DNA of 64,000 bases from positions 3,038,001-3,102,000 of the forward strand of contig OZ243958.1 in assembly GCA_965214495.1 (NCBI GenBank), given 5' to 3'. The position numbers and the translations under genes are program-made. This stretch comes from JANQOH01 sp965214495 (lineage in GTDB: Bacteria; Pseudomonadota; Alphaproteobacteria; UBA7887). Below are positions 1 to 8,579 of this stretch, piece by piece. The number at the start of each line of letters is the position of its first letter. Position 1 is the first letter of the stretch. Under the pieces are notes generated by a model. It was not told the DNA's origin, did not search any database, and saw only the letters and a program-made list of their open reading frames with translations.

Positions 1-474
1 GGCGCCTGAAGCACCGCCGAAAGACCGGGCGCCGCCCCTGCCCGGGGCGGCAGTTCCGGCATCGACGGAGCCGTCGCCGGCGAGTCGGTGTGGTCCGCTG
101 CGCGACGAACCGCTGCCACGTCCGCCGGCGGGGACGCCGGGGGCGGGTCGCCTGCCGGCGCCTGCGCCAGGCCGGCCAGGGAACCGCCGACGGGCGCCGG
201 CGCGGCCTCCGGCCCCTCGGGGATGGCGGGTTCGGTCGGCGCCTGAAGTGCTGCCGAAAGGCCGGGCGCCGCGCCTGCTCGCGGCGGCAGTTCCGGCATC
301 GACGGAGCCGCCGCCGGCGAGTCGGTGTGGTCCGCTGCGCGACGAACCGTCGCCACGTCCGCGGGTGAGGACGCCGGGGGTGGATCGCCCGCCGGCGCCT
401 GCGCCAGGCCGGCCAGGGAATCGCCAACGGGTGCCGGCGCGGCCTCCGGCCCTCCGGGCGCCGCCGGTTCGCTC
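1..474 (-). repeat. Tandem 237-bp in-frame repeat, two full copies visible
   Basis: Bases 1-237 and 238-474 align at an exact offset of 237 with scattered substitutions. A third start of the unit is recognisable at 475-480. Because 237 is divisible by three, each copy adds 79 residues to the protein without shifting frame. The array may continue left of the window. Confidence 0.9.
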
Positions 475-995
475 GGCGCCGGAAGCGCCGTTACCTGAAT
501 TTCCGCAGTGCCGCGGCGTGGCCGCAGGTTCGGGGAGGCCGGTTCCGCCGCCGGCGCGTCGGCACGGTCCGGAGCCGGGGAGGAAATCCCGTTGGGCGTC
601 GTCGCGCCGCCGGCTGCAGGCGCGGGCGAAACCGCCGGAACGGTTCCGGTGTCGGTGCTCATGACAAGAGGCGCTTCGGGGGGGGCGGCTGCGCTCGGCG
701 GCCCTTCCGGCATCGCAACGGCTCGGTCGCCGCCGGCTCCGGAATCGCTGCCGTCAGCACGGGAAAGGTTCCCGACCACGGGGGGCAGGCCGGAGACCGC
801 TGGCGGCAAGTCGCCGGTGGCGGGGGTCGGACCAACGGCCTCGTGCGGGCCGCCGGCCGCGGGAGACGTGCTGCCGACGGCAACGACGGTGCGCGCGTCG
901 GTCCCGGTCGTTCCCGACCCGAACCACAAATAGCCACCGACGACGATGGCAACCGCAGCGCCGCTGCACACGACAATCAGAACCGGTTTACGCAC
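1..995 (-). CDS. Membrane-anchored Pro/Ala-rich repeat protein (3' end outside window)
   Basis: An open frame begins at a GTG (995-993), preceded at good spacing by GGGAGG, and runs off the left edge. Residues 4-26 form one hydrophobic N-terminal segment after a short basic start, so the protein is probably anchored in the inner membrane with the rest in the periplasm. Everything after it is low-complexity, rich in Pro, Ala and Gly. From about position 475 leftwards the frame contains a 237-bp (79-residue) tandem repeat: copies at 238-474 and 1-237 differ at few positions. I recall alphaproteobacterial LysM proteins with this kind of anchor and linker, but no LysM domain lies inside the window, so the function is open. 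Confidence 0.75.
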   Translation of the reverse strand, partial: MRKPVLIVVCSGAAVAIVVGGYLWFGSGTTGTDARTVVAVGSTSPAAGGPHEAVGPTPATGDLPPAVSGLPPVVGNLSRADGSDSGAGGDRAVAMPEGPPSAAAPPEAPLVMSTDTGTVPAVSPAPAAGGATTPNGISSPAPDRADAPAAEPASPNLRPRRGTAEIQVTALPAPSEPAAPGGPEAAPAPVGDSLAGLAQAPAGDPPPASSPADVATVRRAADHTDSPAAAPSMPELPPRAGAAPGLSAALQAPTEPAIPEGPEAAPAPVGGSLAGLAQAPAGDPPPASPPADVAAVRRAADHTDSPATAPSMPELPPRAGAAPGLSAVLQA

Positions 996-1349
996 CTGCG
1001 CCTCCCGTCGGACGATCCCCTGACATATTCAAAGTAGTATCCGCTTGTCCGTGAAAATCAACCGCCTCGGGGTGCGCGGGTATCCCACGTCACGCGCCTT
1101 ACCCTTCGCGAAGGCGCGGCAGACCCGGGTGCGCCTTGCGGAAAACTGCATCCTCGTGCGAGTGAGACGCATCCGGTCGCCGTCAAGCGAAGTGCGCGCG
1201 ATGCGACCTCGATATTGATTGTGACGATCCCTGTATCGACAACATCGACGGCATGTTCGCTTTGCAGGCGGAGTTTGATCGACAAGCAGAAATCGGTATG
1301 CTCGACCCTCGTGTATAAATCACGCCGCGGGCGCGAGGCGAGAAGACAG
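996..1349. other. Divergent intergenic region between the repeat protein and the LOG gene
   Basis: These 354 bases separate two divergently read genes and should hold both promoters. The GGGAGG for the left gene is at about 1001-1006. On the plus strand TTGATC (1275-1280) with TATGCT 16 nt further on, and a TATAAA at 1314-1319, are possible promoter parts. I see no RNA gene or repeat. Confidence 0.4.
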
Positions 1350-1910
1350 GTGACCCGTCCGACGCTTTGCGTTTTCTGCGGCTCCGCCCGCGGTGCGGAC
1401 CCCCGCCACGCCGACGACGCTCGGCGTCTGGGGCGTGCTTGCGCCGAAGCGGGGGTCGCGCTCGTCACCGGCGGCGGCGCGGTCGGCCTGATGGGTGTCG
1501 TGGCCGACGCCGCGCTTGCCGCCGGCGGCGCGGTGACCGGGGTGATTCCCGGTTTTCTCGAACGGCGGGAGATCGCGCATCGCGGCCTCGGCAAGATCGT
1601 CGTCACCCGCGATATGTCCGAGCGCAAGCAGCGCATGTTCACCCTGGCCGATGCGTTCGTCGCTTTGCCCGGCGGCGCGGGGACGCTGGACGAGGCGTTG
1701 GAGATGCTTACCTGGCGTCTCCTCGGTCTGCACGACAAGCCGGTGATGCTTTTCGACAGCGCCTATTGGCGCCCGTTGCTCGCGCTGTTCGACCACATGG
1801 CCGCGAACGGCTTTCTCAACCCCGGGGCGCTGCCGCTCTGCGAACCGGTGGACGACGTGGCAAGTGTCGTGCACCGCGCCGCGGGCGTGGCCGGCACGGC
1901 GCCCGCTTGA
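1350..1910 (+). CDS. LOG family protein (TIGR00730-type nucleotide phosphoribohydrolase)
   Basis: A 186-residue protein of the LOG / lysine-decarboxylase-like family. Members hydrolyse nucleoside 5'-monophosphates, including cytokinin ribotides, to free base and ribose 5-phosphate. The family signature PGGAGTLDE is at residues 107-115, and a Gly-rich stretch typical of the Rossmann-like fold is at 40-50. The length matches the family. I chose the GTG at 1350 because the recognisable fold begins with TLCVFCGS directly after it; a TTG far upstream would add an unrelated 45-residue leader. The real substrate in this organism is unknown. Confidence 0.85.
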   Translation: MTRPTLCVFCGSARGADPRHADDARRLGRACAEAGVALVTGGGAVGLMGVVADAALAAGGAVTGVIPGFLERREIAHRGLGKIVVTRDMSERKQRMFTLADAFVALPGGAGTLDEALEMLTWRLLGLHDKPVMLFDSAYWRPLLALFDHMAANGFLNPGALPLCEPVDDVASVVHRAAGVAGTAPA

Positions 1911-1934
1911 ATCCGGCGATCAGCCCGCTATGGT
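1907..1934 (+). promoter_or_regulatory. Probable sigma-70-type promoter of icd
   Basis: TTGAAT (1907-1912), a 16-nt spacer and TATGGT (1929-1934) lie just at and after the LOG stop codon, about 40 bases before the icd start. This suggests icd has its own promoter instead of depending on read-through. Confidence 0.5.
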
Positions 1935-1972
1935 CCGCCGCGCCGACACCGGCGCCCACGGAGACCCCGCGC

Positions 1973-3190
1973 ATGGCCAGAATCAAGGTGGCGAACCCGA
2001 TCGTCGAGCTCGAGGGCGACGAGATGACGCGCATCATCTGGCGCTTCATCAAGGACCGGCTGATCCTTCCCTATCTCGACGTTGCGCTGGAGACTTACGA
2101 CCTCGGGATCGAGTCGCGCGATGCGACCGACGACGCGGTCACGGTCGAGGCGGCGCACGCCATCAAGCGCCACGGCGTCGGAGTCAAATGCGCGACGATC
2201 ACCCCCGACGAGGCGCGGGTCGCGGAGTTCGGGCTCAAGCGCATGTATCGCTCGCCGAACGGAACCATCCGCAACATTCTGGGCGGCACCGTGTTCCGCC
2301 AGCCCATCCTGTGCGCGAACGTGCCGCGGCTGGTTCCCGGCTGGACGAAACCGATCGTGATCGGCCGGCACGCTTTCGGCGACCAATACCGCGCCACCGA
2401 CTTCGTCGTGCCCGGCGCGGGGCGGCTGACCATGCGTTTCACGCCCGCCGACGGCGGCCCGGCGCGGGATTTCGACATTTTCGACTTCCCGTCCAGCGGT
2501 ATTGCGCTCGGCATGTACAATCTCGACGACTCGATCCGCGGCTTCGCCCGCGCCTGCATGAACTATGCGCTGAGTCTCGGCTGGCCGCTCTACATGTCCA
2601 CCAAGAACACGATCCTGAAAGCCTATGACGGGCGCTTCAAAGACCTGTTCCAGGAGGTTTTCGAGGCGGAGTTCGGCGACCGTTTCGCCGCCGCCGGCCT
2701 GGTTTACGAGCACCGTCTGATCGACGACATGGTGGCGAGCGCCCTGAAATGGGAGGGCGGCTTCGTGTGGGCGTGCAAGAACTATGACGGCGACGTGCAG
2801 TCCGATACGGTCGGGCAGGGTTTCGGTTCGCTGGGCCTCATGACCTCGGTGCTGCTCACCCCGGAGGGCGACGTGGTGGAGGCCGAGGCGGCGCACGGGA
2901 CGGTCACCCGCCACTACCGCCGGCATCAGGCGGGCGAGGAGACCTCGACCAACCCGATCGCGTCGATCTTCGCCTGGACGCGCGGGCTGTGGCACCGCGG
3001 CACGTTCGACGACGCCCCCGATGTCCGGCATTTCGCCCTGACTCTGGAACGCGTCTGCCGCGAGGCCGTGGAAGCTGGCTGCATGACGAAGGACCTGGCC
3101 GTCCTCATCGGCCCCGAACAACCGTGGCAGACCACCCGCCAGTTCCTCGATACGCTCGACGAGCGGCTTCGCCAGGCGATGGTCGCGTGA
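1973..3190 (+). CDS. icd: NADP-dependent isocitrate dehydrogenase, mitochondrial-like type
   Basis: The 405-residue enzyme oxidatively decarboxylates isocitrate to 2-oxoglutarate in the TCA cycle, making NADPH. It matches the eukaryote-like homodimeric class: VELEGDEMTRIIW near residues 10-22, the substrate Ser/Asn region in the SPNGTIRN stretch near 95, conserved MSTKNTILKAYDGRFK near 210, and EAAHGTVTRHYR with NPIASIFAW near 305-330. The length is normal for this class. The ATG at 1973 gives the usual MARIKVANP start; it is about 40 bases downstream of a good promoter. Confidence 0.96.
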   Translation: MARIKVANPIVELEGDEMTRIIWRFIKDRLILPYLDVALETYDLGIESRDATDDAVTVEAAHAIKRHGVGVKCATITPDEARVAEFGLKRMYRSPNGTIRNILGGTVFRQPILCANVPRLVPGWTKPIVIGRHAFGDQYRATDFVVPGAGRLTMRFTPADGGPARDFDIFDFPSSGIALGMYNLDDSIRGFARACMNYALSLGWPLYMSTKNTILKAYDGRFKDLFQEVFEAEFGDRFAAAGLVYEHRLIDDMVASALKWEGGFVWACKNYDGDVQSDTVGQGFGSLGLMTSVLLTPEGDVVEAEAAHGTVTRHYRRHQAGEETSTNPIASIFAWTRGLWHRGTFDDAPDVRHFALTLERVCREAVEAGCMTKDLAVLIGPEQPWQTTRQFLDTLDERLRQAMVA

Positions 3191-3203
3191 CCGGGCGCTC
3201 GCG

Positions 3204-3977
3204 TCAGACCACAGGCGCGAGGCCGCCGTCGAGATTGACCGCGACTCCGGTGATGTAGGCGGCGCGTTCCGACACCAGAAACGCGCAGAGATCGGCGAAC
3301 TCCTCCGCCTCGCCGACGCGACGCAACGGGATCGTTTTCGCCATCTCGTCGTAGAGTTCCTGCACCGGCCGGTTGCCGGCGCGACGGTCCCACTGGGCAC
3401 TCTTGATCAGCCCGATGCAGATGGCGTTGACGCGGATACGGTGGGCGGCGAATTCGTTGGCCAGCGATTTGGTGAGGTTGATGCCGGCCGCGCGGGTGAC
3501 GCTGGTCGGCAGGGCGCCCGCCGGCGGCGCCTTGCCCGCGACGATCGCCGCGTTGACGATCGCACCGCCGCCGCGCGCGCGCATGATCGGCACGGTCGAT
3601 CGGCACAGACGCACGCACGCCATCAGCTTGAGGTCGATGTCTTCACGCCAGCCGGCGTCATCCACCGCCTCGAGGCCCGATGCGGCGGACCGCCCGGCAT
3701 TGTTGACCACGATATCGATGCCGCCGAAACGCTCGACGGTCGCACGCACCAGCGCATCGAGATCGGCCGGATCGGCGACATCGGCGCGGACGGCCGCGAT
3801 TTCGGCGCCGGTCTCGCGACCGATCTCGTCCGCTGCGCGCTTCAGGTGGTCCTCGCGCCGGGCGCAGATGGCCACCTTGCACCCTTCGCCGGCCAGCCGT
3901 CGGGCGGTCGCGCGACCGAGGCCGTCGCTGCCGCCGGTGATCAGGGCGACCTTGCCCTCGAGCCCGAGATCGAACAT
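3204..3977 (-). CDS. SDR-family protein lacking the canonical YxxxK catalytic pair
   Basis: A 257-residue short-chain dehydrogenase/reductase fold. The cofactor motif GGSDGLG (15-21) and NNAG (92-95) are intact. The active site is not: where the family has YxxxK the sequence reads TSVTR, placing Thr158 for Tyr and Arg162 for Lys, and the usual catalytic Ser position near 145 is Ile/Ala. It may be a non-redox paralogue or use other chemistry. I recall similar TSVTRAAG variants in other SDRs, so this need not be decay. It converges on icd with a 13-bp gap and is followed upstream by NIPSNAP and CmcJ-like genes on the same strand. Confidence 0.85.
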   Translation of the reverse strand: MFDLGLEGKVALITGGSDGLGRATARRLAGEGCKVAICARREDHLKRAADEIGRETGAEIAAVRADVADPADLDALVRATVERFGGIDIVVNNAGRSAASGLEAVDDAGWREDIDLKLMACVRLCRSTVPIMRARGGGAIVNAAIVAGKAPPAGALPTSVTRAAGINLTKSLANEFAAHRIRVNAICIGLIKSAQWDRRAGNRPVQELYDEMAKTIPLRRVGEAEEFADLCAFLVSERAAYITGVAVNLDGGLAPVV

Positions 3978-3990
3978 GTGCCGGCCGCCG

Positions 3991-4311
3991 CTACGGGTGC
4001 ACGCCCCAGGGCGCGGCCATGAGGAGCTTGTTCTCCTGTCTGAGAATCAGCGGCCGCAACTTGGCGGCGAAGGCGCGAAACGCCTCGTCGGCATAGAGCC
4101 GCGTCCAGAAATCGCGACGGTCGGCATCGTCGTCGAACTTCCACAGATGCACGAGCTGGTTCATCGCCCCGACGTCGCCGGTGAAATAGCCGACAAGTTT
4201 GTCGCCGAAGTCTTTCTCCAGCGCCGGCCAGCCGTGGCGCTTGTAGAGCTCGACCGCTTCCGCCAGCTTGCCGACGTGAAACGTGTAGGTGCGCAGTTCG
4301 TAAATCGCCAC
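3991..4311 (-). CDS. NIPSNAP family protein
   Basis: A 106-residue protein with the dimeric alpha/beta-barrel fold of the NIPSNAP family, opening with the characteristic MAIYELRTYTFHVGK and an LVHLWKF strand near residue 60. In bacteria such proteins sit beside catabolic enzymes; their chemistry is mostly unproven. Start is a GTG, matching the family N-terminus. It lies between an SDR-like gene and a CmcJ-like gene on the same strand, 13 bp from the SDR start, suggesting one operon. Confidence 0.85.
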   Translation of the reverse strand: MAIYELRTYTFHVGKLAEAVELYKRHGWPALEKDFGDKLVGYFTGDVGAMNQLVHLWKFDDDADRRDFWTRLYADEAFRAFAAKLRPLILRQENKLLMAAPWGVHP

Positions 4312-4349
4312 GATGGGTTCCTTTGCTTTTCGCGCCGAATGCCGCAGGT

Positions 4350-5192
4350 TCAGGCGTTGGAGGGGAAGAAGGCGAGCGTGCGCGCCTCGATGCTCTCACG
4401 CGGGATGGCGTCCGCCGGTGTCGTCTCATCCTTGAAGGCGGTGTGGCAGGTGAAACGCGCCGTGCCGTCGGTCGCCGAGTCGTAGCACTTGATCAGGATC
4501 GCCTCGTCGGCGGCGAGTTCGGGGTAGTAATACCAGCGATGGTCGGGGTTCCACGTCGTCTGATAGACCTCGCCGGTGCGGTTCCCATAGACGAGATCGG
4601 TCGCGATCAGGTCGTTCGGCGCGATGCTCCGCGCGTCGCAAATCGCCAGCGGCATGGTCTGCAACGGGCCGCGGATGGGGCGCCACACGTTGATCGCGGC
4701 AAAGCGGCCCTTGATCAGTTTCTCCGCTTCGCCGCCGCCGATCAGGTCGCGCACGCGCTGCGGACCCGATTTGACCGTGTAGTCGTTGTGCACCACCCGC
4801 ACCGGCTCGCGCACCTGCCGGGCAGCGCGTACCGCCTCGTCGGAGTTGCGCACGTTGTGGTCGAAAACGTGGACCCGGAAGGCGCCTGTCGCCCGTTTCA
4901 CCAGTTCGGCCATTTCGGGGTAATAGACGCGCTCGACCTCGTCGGAGTCATAGAAATCGCCGGTCGCGCTGCGATGGTCGACCAGCGCGAACCCCTCGCG
5001 GTCGAGCGACGCCGGTTCACCGAGCGTGCGGGCGTTACGGATGGCGAAACCATGCGCGTCGTATTGCGACCGGCGCGTCACCGGCGTTCCCGGCCCGGTG
5101 ATATACGAACGCGGTTTTTCGTCTCCGGGCACGATGTAGTTCAGGATGCCTTCGACCGTTACGGCCGTCGCTGGCTCGCCGTAGGGCGGCAT
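4350..5192 (-). CDS. CmcJ/NvfI family oxidoreductase
   Basis: The 280-residue product resembles the CmcJ / AsaB group of putative 2-oxoglutarate/iron-type hydroxylases. Recognisable features are an N-terminal NYIVPGDEKP segment, HVFDHNVRN near residue 107, VHNDYT near 133, the NVWRP motif near 168 and the YYYPEL segment near 222. Family members act in secondary metabolism and in poorly described catabolic operons. Likely transcribed with the downstream NIPSNAP and SDR genes (38-bp gap). The substrate cannot be named from sequence. Confidence 0.8.
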   Translation of the reverse strand: MPPYGEPATAVTVEGILNYIVPGDEKPRSYITGPGTPVTRRSQYDAHGFAIRNARTLGEPASLDREGFALVDHRSATGDFYDSDEVERVYYPEMAELVKRATGAFRVHVFDHNVRNSDEAVRAARQVREPVRVVHNDYTVKSGPQRVRDLIGGGEAEKLIKGRFAAINVWRPIRGPLQTMPLAICDARSIAPNDLIATDLVYGNRTGEVYQTTWNPDHRWYYYPELAADEAILIKCYDSATDGTARFTCHTAFKDETTPADAIPRESIEARTLAFFPSNA

Positions 5193-5262
5193 GGCTTCGT
5201 CTCCTCGACCGACTCCGGACGGCGCGAAACATACGGAGGCGAACGGCGCCGATCAACGTCCG

Positions 5263-5525
5263 GGTAATGTCTCAGTTTGAAATCGATACACGCCGCGGGA
5301 CGACGGGACTCCAGCGCGCCGCCGCCCCGCTGTCATCGCCAGCAAGAATCCACACGAACCGCGACAATTCCTGTGGGGGCAACCCTTGTGGTTGCCCTCC
5401 TTTGTCGCCGTCGTGTTCGGGGTTCGGGCGCCCACAAGGGGCGCCCCTACAGGCGGGTCGATGCCGCCGTCGTCGCCGGCACGGACCCGAACGAACCGCA
5501 ATAGTCTTCAAACCGAGACACTACC
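5263..5525 (+). mobile_element. MITE-like element, copy 1, with 8-bp target duplication
   Basis: A 263-bp element without a gene. Terminal inverted repeats are GGTAATGTCTCAGTTTGAAA at the left and the complement of GGTAGTGTCTCGGTTTGAA at the right. It is flanked by a perfect 8-bp direct repeat, AACGTCCG, at 5255-5262 and 5526-5533, so it arrived by transposition. Inside are two short palindromes: one built on GGGCAACC/GGTTGCCC (about 5380-5402) and one on GGGCGCCC/GGGCGCCC (about 5427-5447). Two more copies are at 28158 and 40147. Confidence 0.85.
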
Positions 5526-5661
5526 AACGTCCGCCGCCCCTCGCATTTCACCAGCAATCCGGAGTTTGCGTATTCGCGCACGCAAGGGGAGATCGGAGCC
5601 CTCCGCAAAGATACTCGCCATGCACATGAGGCGAGCTGCCATGAAGAGACCCTCGGCTCTT

Positions 5662-6471
5662 TCACGACTCCGACGGCGCGACGTCGAGGCGGACGACGGT
5701 GTCCGCCACCGCCGCTTCGGGTGCCGGATAGCGGGTCATCACCAACGGATCGTGGCCGGGGATGACGTGCGCTGGCGACACCGCGAGGCGGCGCATCTTT
5801 TCGTAGCCCTGCACCATGTCGGCAACGCTGAACGCGATCGGAAACGGTGCGGTCGCCTCCATGTTCTCGTAGAGATGGCTGGCGTCGGACGCGAGCACCA
5901 CCCATCCGCGGCGGGTCAGCACGCGCACGCACTGTATTCCCATCGTGTGCCCGCCGACATGGTGCACCGAAACGCCGGGTGCGACCTCCGAATCGCCGTC
6001 GTGAAACGCCACCCGGCCCTGGAACGCCTTCTCGACCATCCGGGTTACGTGATGCGGGCTGTAGGCGTAGCCGAACGGTTTATGCGCCATGTGGCGTCCC
6101 GTGGCGTAGGCCATTTCGAGGTCCTGAAGGTGAAACCGCGCGTCGGGGAAATCGTCGAGTGTGCCAGCGTGATCGTAATGCAGATGGGTAACGATGACGT
6201 CGGCCACCTCGCGTGAATCGATTCCGATCATCGCCAGGCCCTCACGCGGCAGGCGCGTGATCTCACGCCCGCGGCGCGCCGCCTCGCGGCGGTCGAACCC
6301 GGTATCGACGACGATCGTCCGGCGTTCGTTGACGATCGCCCAGACGTAATAGTCGATGGGCATGGGCGCATCGTGCATGTCGGTGACAACGATGAAGTTG
6401 TCGGTGCGCGTGCGCTGCGCATGGCGGCCGTAGCGGACGGCAAAGACTTCGTATGTTTCGGGATCGGACAT
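5662..6471 (-). CDS. Metallo-beta-lactamase fold hydrolase, N-acyl-homoserine-lactonase-like
   Basis: The 269-residue protein carries THLHYDHAG with His96, His98, Asp100 and His101, followed by HHVGGHTMG near 170-180, LASDASH near 195 and VIPGHDP near 240. This is the dinuclear zinc set of the AHL-lactonase branch (AttM/AiiB-like) of the metallo-beta-lactamase superfamily. Those enzymes open the lactone ring of quorum-sensing signals, but many relatives hydrolyse other lactones. Cytoplasmic; no signal peptide. It stands alone downstream of a PqiA-like gene on the same strand. Confidence 0.85.
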   Translation of the reverse strand: MSDPETYEVFAVRYGRHAQRTRTDNFIVVTDMHDAPMPIDYYVWAIVNERRTIVVDTGFDRREAARRGREITRLPREGLAMIGIDSREVADVIVTHLHYDHAGTLDDFPDARFHLQDLEMAYATGRHMAHKPFGYAYSPHHVTRMVEKAFQGRVAFHDGDSEVAPGVSVHHVGGHTMGIQCVRVLTRRGWVVLASDASHLYENMEATAPFPIAFSVADMVQGYEKMRRLAVSPAHVIPGHDPLVMTRYPAPEAAVADTVVRLDVAPSES

Positions 6472-6507
6472 GCGCCGGCTCCTTTCGCGGCGGGTGGCGA
6501 GGCGCGT

Positions 6508-7014
6508 CTATCGTAGCGCAACCCGGACGGCGAGTGCGTCGATCCGGCGCGCCGCCCACGTGGAAAGCAGCACCCCTGCCGAAAACACGACGACGCCGAT
6601 GTGAACGTCGGCGGCGCTGAACATCTGGCCATCCACTACCAGCACGACCAGCGCGATGATGAACACGTCGAGCATCGACCATTTGGAGAACGCCGCGAGC
6701 CACCCCGCGAGCCGCACCGCGCGGCCGCCGCCCGGCGCCGCATACCACAAGGCGAGGCAGACCCCGATCTTGCCGAGAGGAAACAGGATCGAGAACAGGA
6801 AGGTCACGAGAAACAGGAACCAGTCGCCGGCGGCGGCGAACCTGAACACCGCTCCGGCGAGCGAATACTCCTCGGAGAAAAAGAACCGGCGAACCGTCAC
6901 TGCCGGCAGAAACAACCCGGCCAGCAGGAGAGCCGCCGACAGGCCGAGCCAGACCCCGACCCAACGGTCGGCTCCGGCAGCGGCGGAGGCGAGTGTCGCG
7001 CGGTGGTCGGTCAT
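6508..7014 (-). CDS. PqiA-like (paraquat-inducible protein A family) inner-membrane protein
   Basis: A 168-residue protein with four predicted membrane helices (about 20-40, 62-85, 100-135, 140-160) and the family landmarks FLPAVTVRRFFF, FSILFPLGKIGVC and SKWSMLDVFIIALVV. PqiA-family proteins partner periplasmic MCE proteins in lipid transport between membranes. Here it has only one PqiA half, no Cys-rich zinc domain and no MCE gene nearby, so it may act alone or with a distant partner. It is separated by 36 bp from the lactonase-like gene downstream. Confidence 0.8.
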   Translation of the reverse strand: MTDHRATLASAAAGADRWVGVWLGLSAALLLAGLFLPAVTVRRFFFSEEYSLAGAVFRFAAAGDWFLFLVTFLFSILFPLGKIGVCLALWYAAPGGGRAVRLAGWLAAFSKWSMLDVFIIALVVLVVDGQMFSAADVHIGVVVFSAGVLLSTWAARRIDALAVRVALR

Positions 7015-7126
7015 CCCGGTTCAAGGTGGGCGGGCGACCGCGGGCGCACAAGAGAATTCCGAAAGCGCGCCGCGTCGCCGGTGCGCGAAGTGCGCATGAA
7101 CACTGGCCGGCGGCTCGTGGTCAGCC

Positions 7127-7214
7127 CCGGTTCCGCCCGCACGCCGCGACGGCCTTCATCGTCAACACGGAGGACATCATGTCCAGCCCGGTTCCGCCCA
7201 CACGCCGCAACGGC
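7127..7214. repeat. Pair of 27-bp imperfect direct repeats
   Basis: 7127-7153 and 7188-7214 share a 27-base unit beginning CCGGTTCCGCCC with two mismatches, 61 bp apart, in the gap between the PqiA-like gene and the alcohol dehydrogenase. They could be operator-like sites or a simple local duplication. Confidence 0.55.
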
Positions 7215-7278
7215 GGCAGCTTGCCCGGCGCGTTTCCCTCTGTTAGCTGTCGCGCGTCCCCGGAACGTGGAGAGCCGC

Positions 7279-8334
7279 ATGATTCAGTGCCAGGAAATCG
7301 CCGAATACGGCGCGCCGCTTGCGGCCGGCCGGCGGCCGCTGCCCGAACCGACCGGGCGGGAGGTCCTCGTGAAGGTGCGCCACTGCGGCGTGTGCCACAG
7401 CGACATTCATTTGCAGGACGGCCATTTCGCGCTCGGCGGCGACCGCCAACTCGACATCACGGCGGGCCGGCCGCTACCGTTCACCCTCGGCCACGAGGTC
7501 GAAGGCGAGGTCGCGGCGATGGGGCCGGACGCCGAAGGCGTCTCGCCCGGCGACCGGGTGGTGGTCTATCCGTGGATCGGCTGCGGAGAGTGCGGCGTGT
7601 GCGCCCGCGGCGAGGAGAACATGTGCGGGCGGCCGCGCAATGTCGGCGTCAACATCCACGGCGGATACGCCGACCACTGCCTCGTGCCCGACGCGAAATA
7701 CCTGTTCGGTTACGGCGACGTCGATCCGGCGCTCGCGGCGACCTTCGCCTGTTCGGGGATTACCGCATACGGCGCGCTGCGCAAACTCGCGCCGCCGCGC
7801 GACGGCGACGCGGTCATGATCGTCGGCATGGGCGGCGTCGGCATGGCCGGGCTGGCGTTCGCGAAGGCGCTCTTTCCCACCCCGCCGCTGGTCGCCGACA
7901 TCGATCCGGCGAAGCGCGCGGCGGCGCTCGAAGCGGGGGCGGCGCAGGCGTTCGACAGCGGCGACCGTGCGGCCGCCAAAGCGGTCCGCGAGGCGACCGG
8001 CGGCGGCGTCGCCGGGGTGGTCGATTTCGTCGGTTCCAGCGGGTCGTTCGCCTTCGCCAATTCGGTGGTGCGCAAGGGCGGGCGCATCGTCGTCGTCGGG
8101 TTGATCGGCGGCGAGATGTCCATGCCGCTGCCGATGTTCCCGCTTCGCGCGCTGAGCGTTTCCGGATCGCTGGTTGGCACACCCGGTGAGTTCACCGACA
8201 TGATGGCGCTCGTGCGCGCGGGCCAGGTCGCACCGATCCCCGTGCGCACTCACCCGCTCTCCGAAGCGAACCGCGTGCTCGATGCGCTCCGCGCCGGCGA
8301 GATCGTCGGCCGCGCCGTCCTGACGCCGTCCTGA
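7279..8334 (+). CDS. Zinc-dependent alcohol dehydrogenase (MDR superfamily)
   Basis: A 351-residue cytoplasmic NAD(P)-dependent alcohol dehydrogenase. It has catalytic-zinc ligands Cys36 in CGVCHSD and His72 in GHEVEGEV, a structural-zinc set at Cys102, Cys105, Cys108 and Cys116, and the nucleotide-binding VGMGGVGMAG near residues 180-190. Length is normal. The ATG at 7279 follows GGAGAG at good spacing. The substrate is unknown: it is monocistronic, followed at once by a decayed amidase fragment on the other strand. Confidence 0.92.
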   Translation: MIQCQEIAEYGAPLAAGRRPLPEPTGREVLVKVRHCGVCHSDIHLQDGHFALGGDRQLDITAGRPLPFTLGHEVEGEVAAMGPDAEGVSPGDRVVVYPWIGCGECGVCARGEENMCGRPRNVGVNIHGGYADHCLVPDAKYLFGYGDVDPALAATFACSGITAYGALRKLAPPRDGDAVMIVGMGGVGMAGLAFAKALFPTPPLVADIDPAKRAAALEAGAAQAFDSGDRAAAKAVREATGGGVAGVVDFVGSSGSFAFANSVVRKGGRIVVVGLIGGEMSMPLPMFPLRALSVSGSLVGTPGEFTDMMALVRAGQVAPIPVRTHPLSEANRVLDALRAGEIVGRAVLTPS

Positions 8335-8346
8335 CATGCGAACGCC

Positions 8347-8560
8347 GGCGGCGCGGGGTCGCGGGGGACCACCGCCGCGAAGCCGTGCGCGTCCTCGAAC
8401 AGTTTGGCGGCGCCTCTCCCAACTCGCCGAACGCTTCATCGAAACACGTCAAACAAGTTGACGCTTATGGGGACACGACGATCCGCAAACCTTCGGGTAG
8501 GCCGTCCGGCGTCAAGGCGCATGACACGGGGAGCGCCGGCCGTTCGGGTCGCATGTCGTG
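8347..8560 (-). pseudogene. Decayed C-terminal fragment of an amidase
   Basis: Two pieces of an amidase-signature protein can be read on this strand. About 8475-8550 encodes RPALPVSCALTPDGLPEGLR, then a stop. About 8347-8415 encodes KLFEDAHGFAAVVPRDPAP. Both match the C-terminal residues of the intact amidase at 13345-14766 (CALTPDGLPVGLQIV; QLFEDAHDYAAMVPRDPAP), with unrelated or shifted sequence between. No N-terminal part is present. This is a remnant of a second amidase copy or a recombination scar. Confidence 0.75.
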
Positions 8561-8579
8561 GACGCGGCGAATCCCGTCG

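Noticed and set aside
7127..7214. Short direct repeats considered as a CRISPR array
   Set aside because: Only two units with one spacer and no cas genes; better described as a small duplication.
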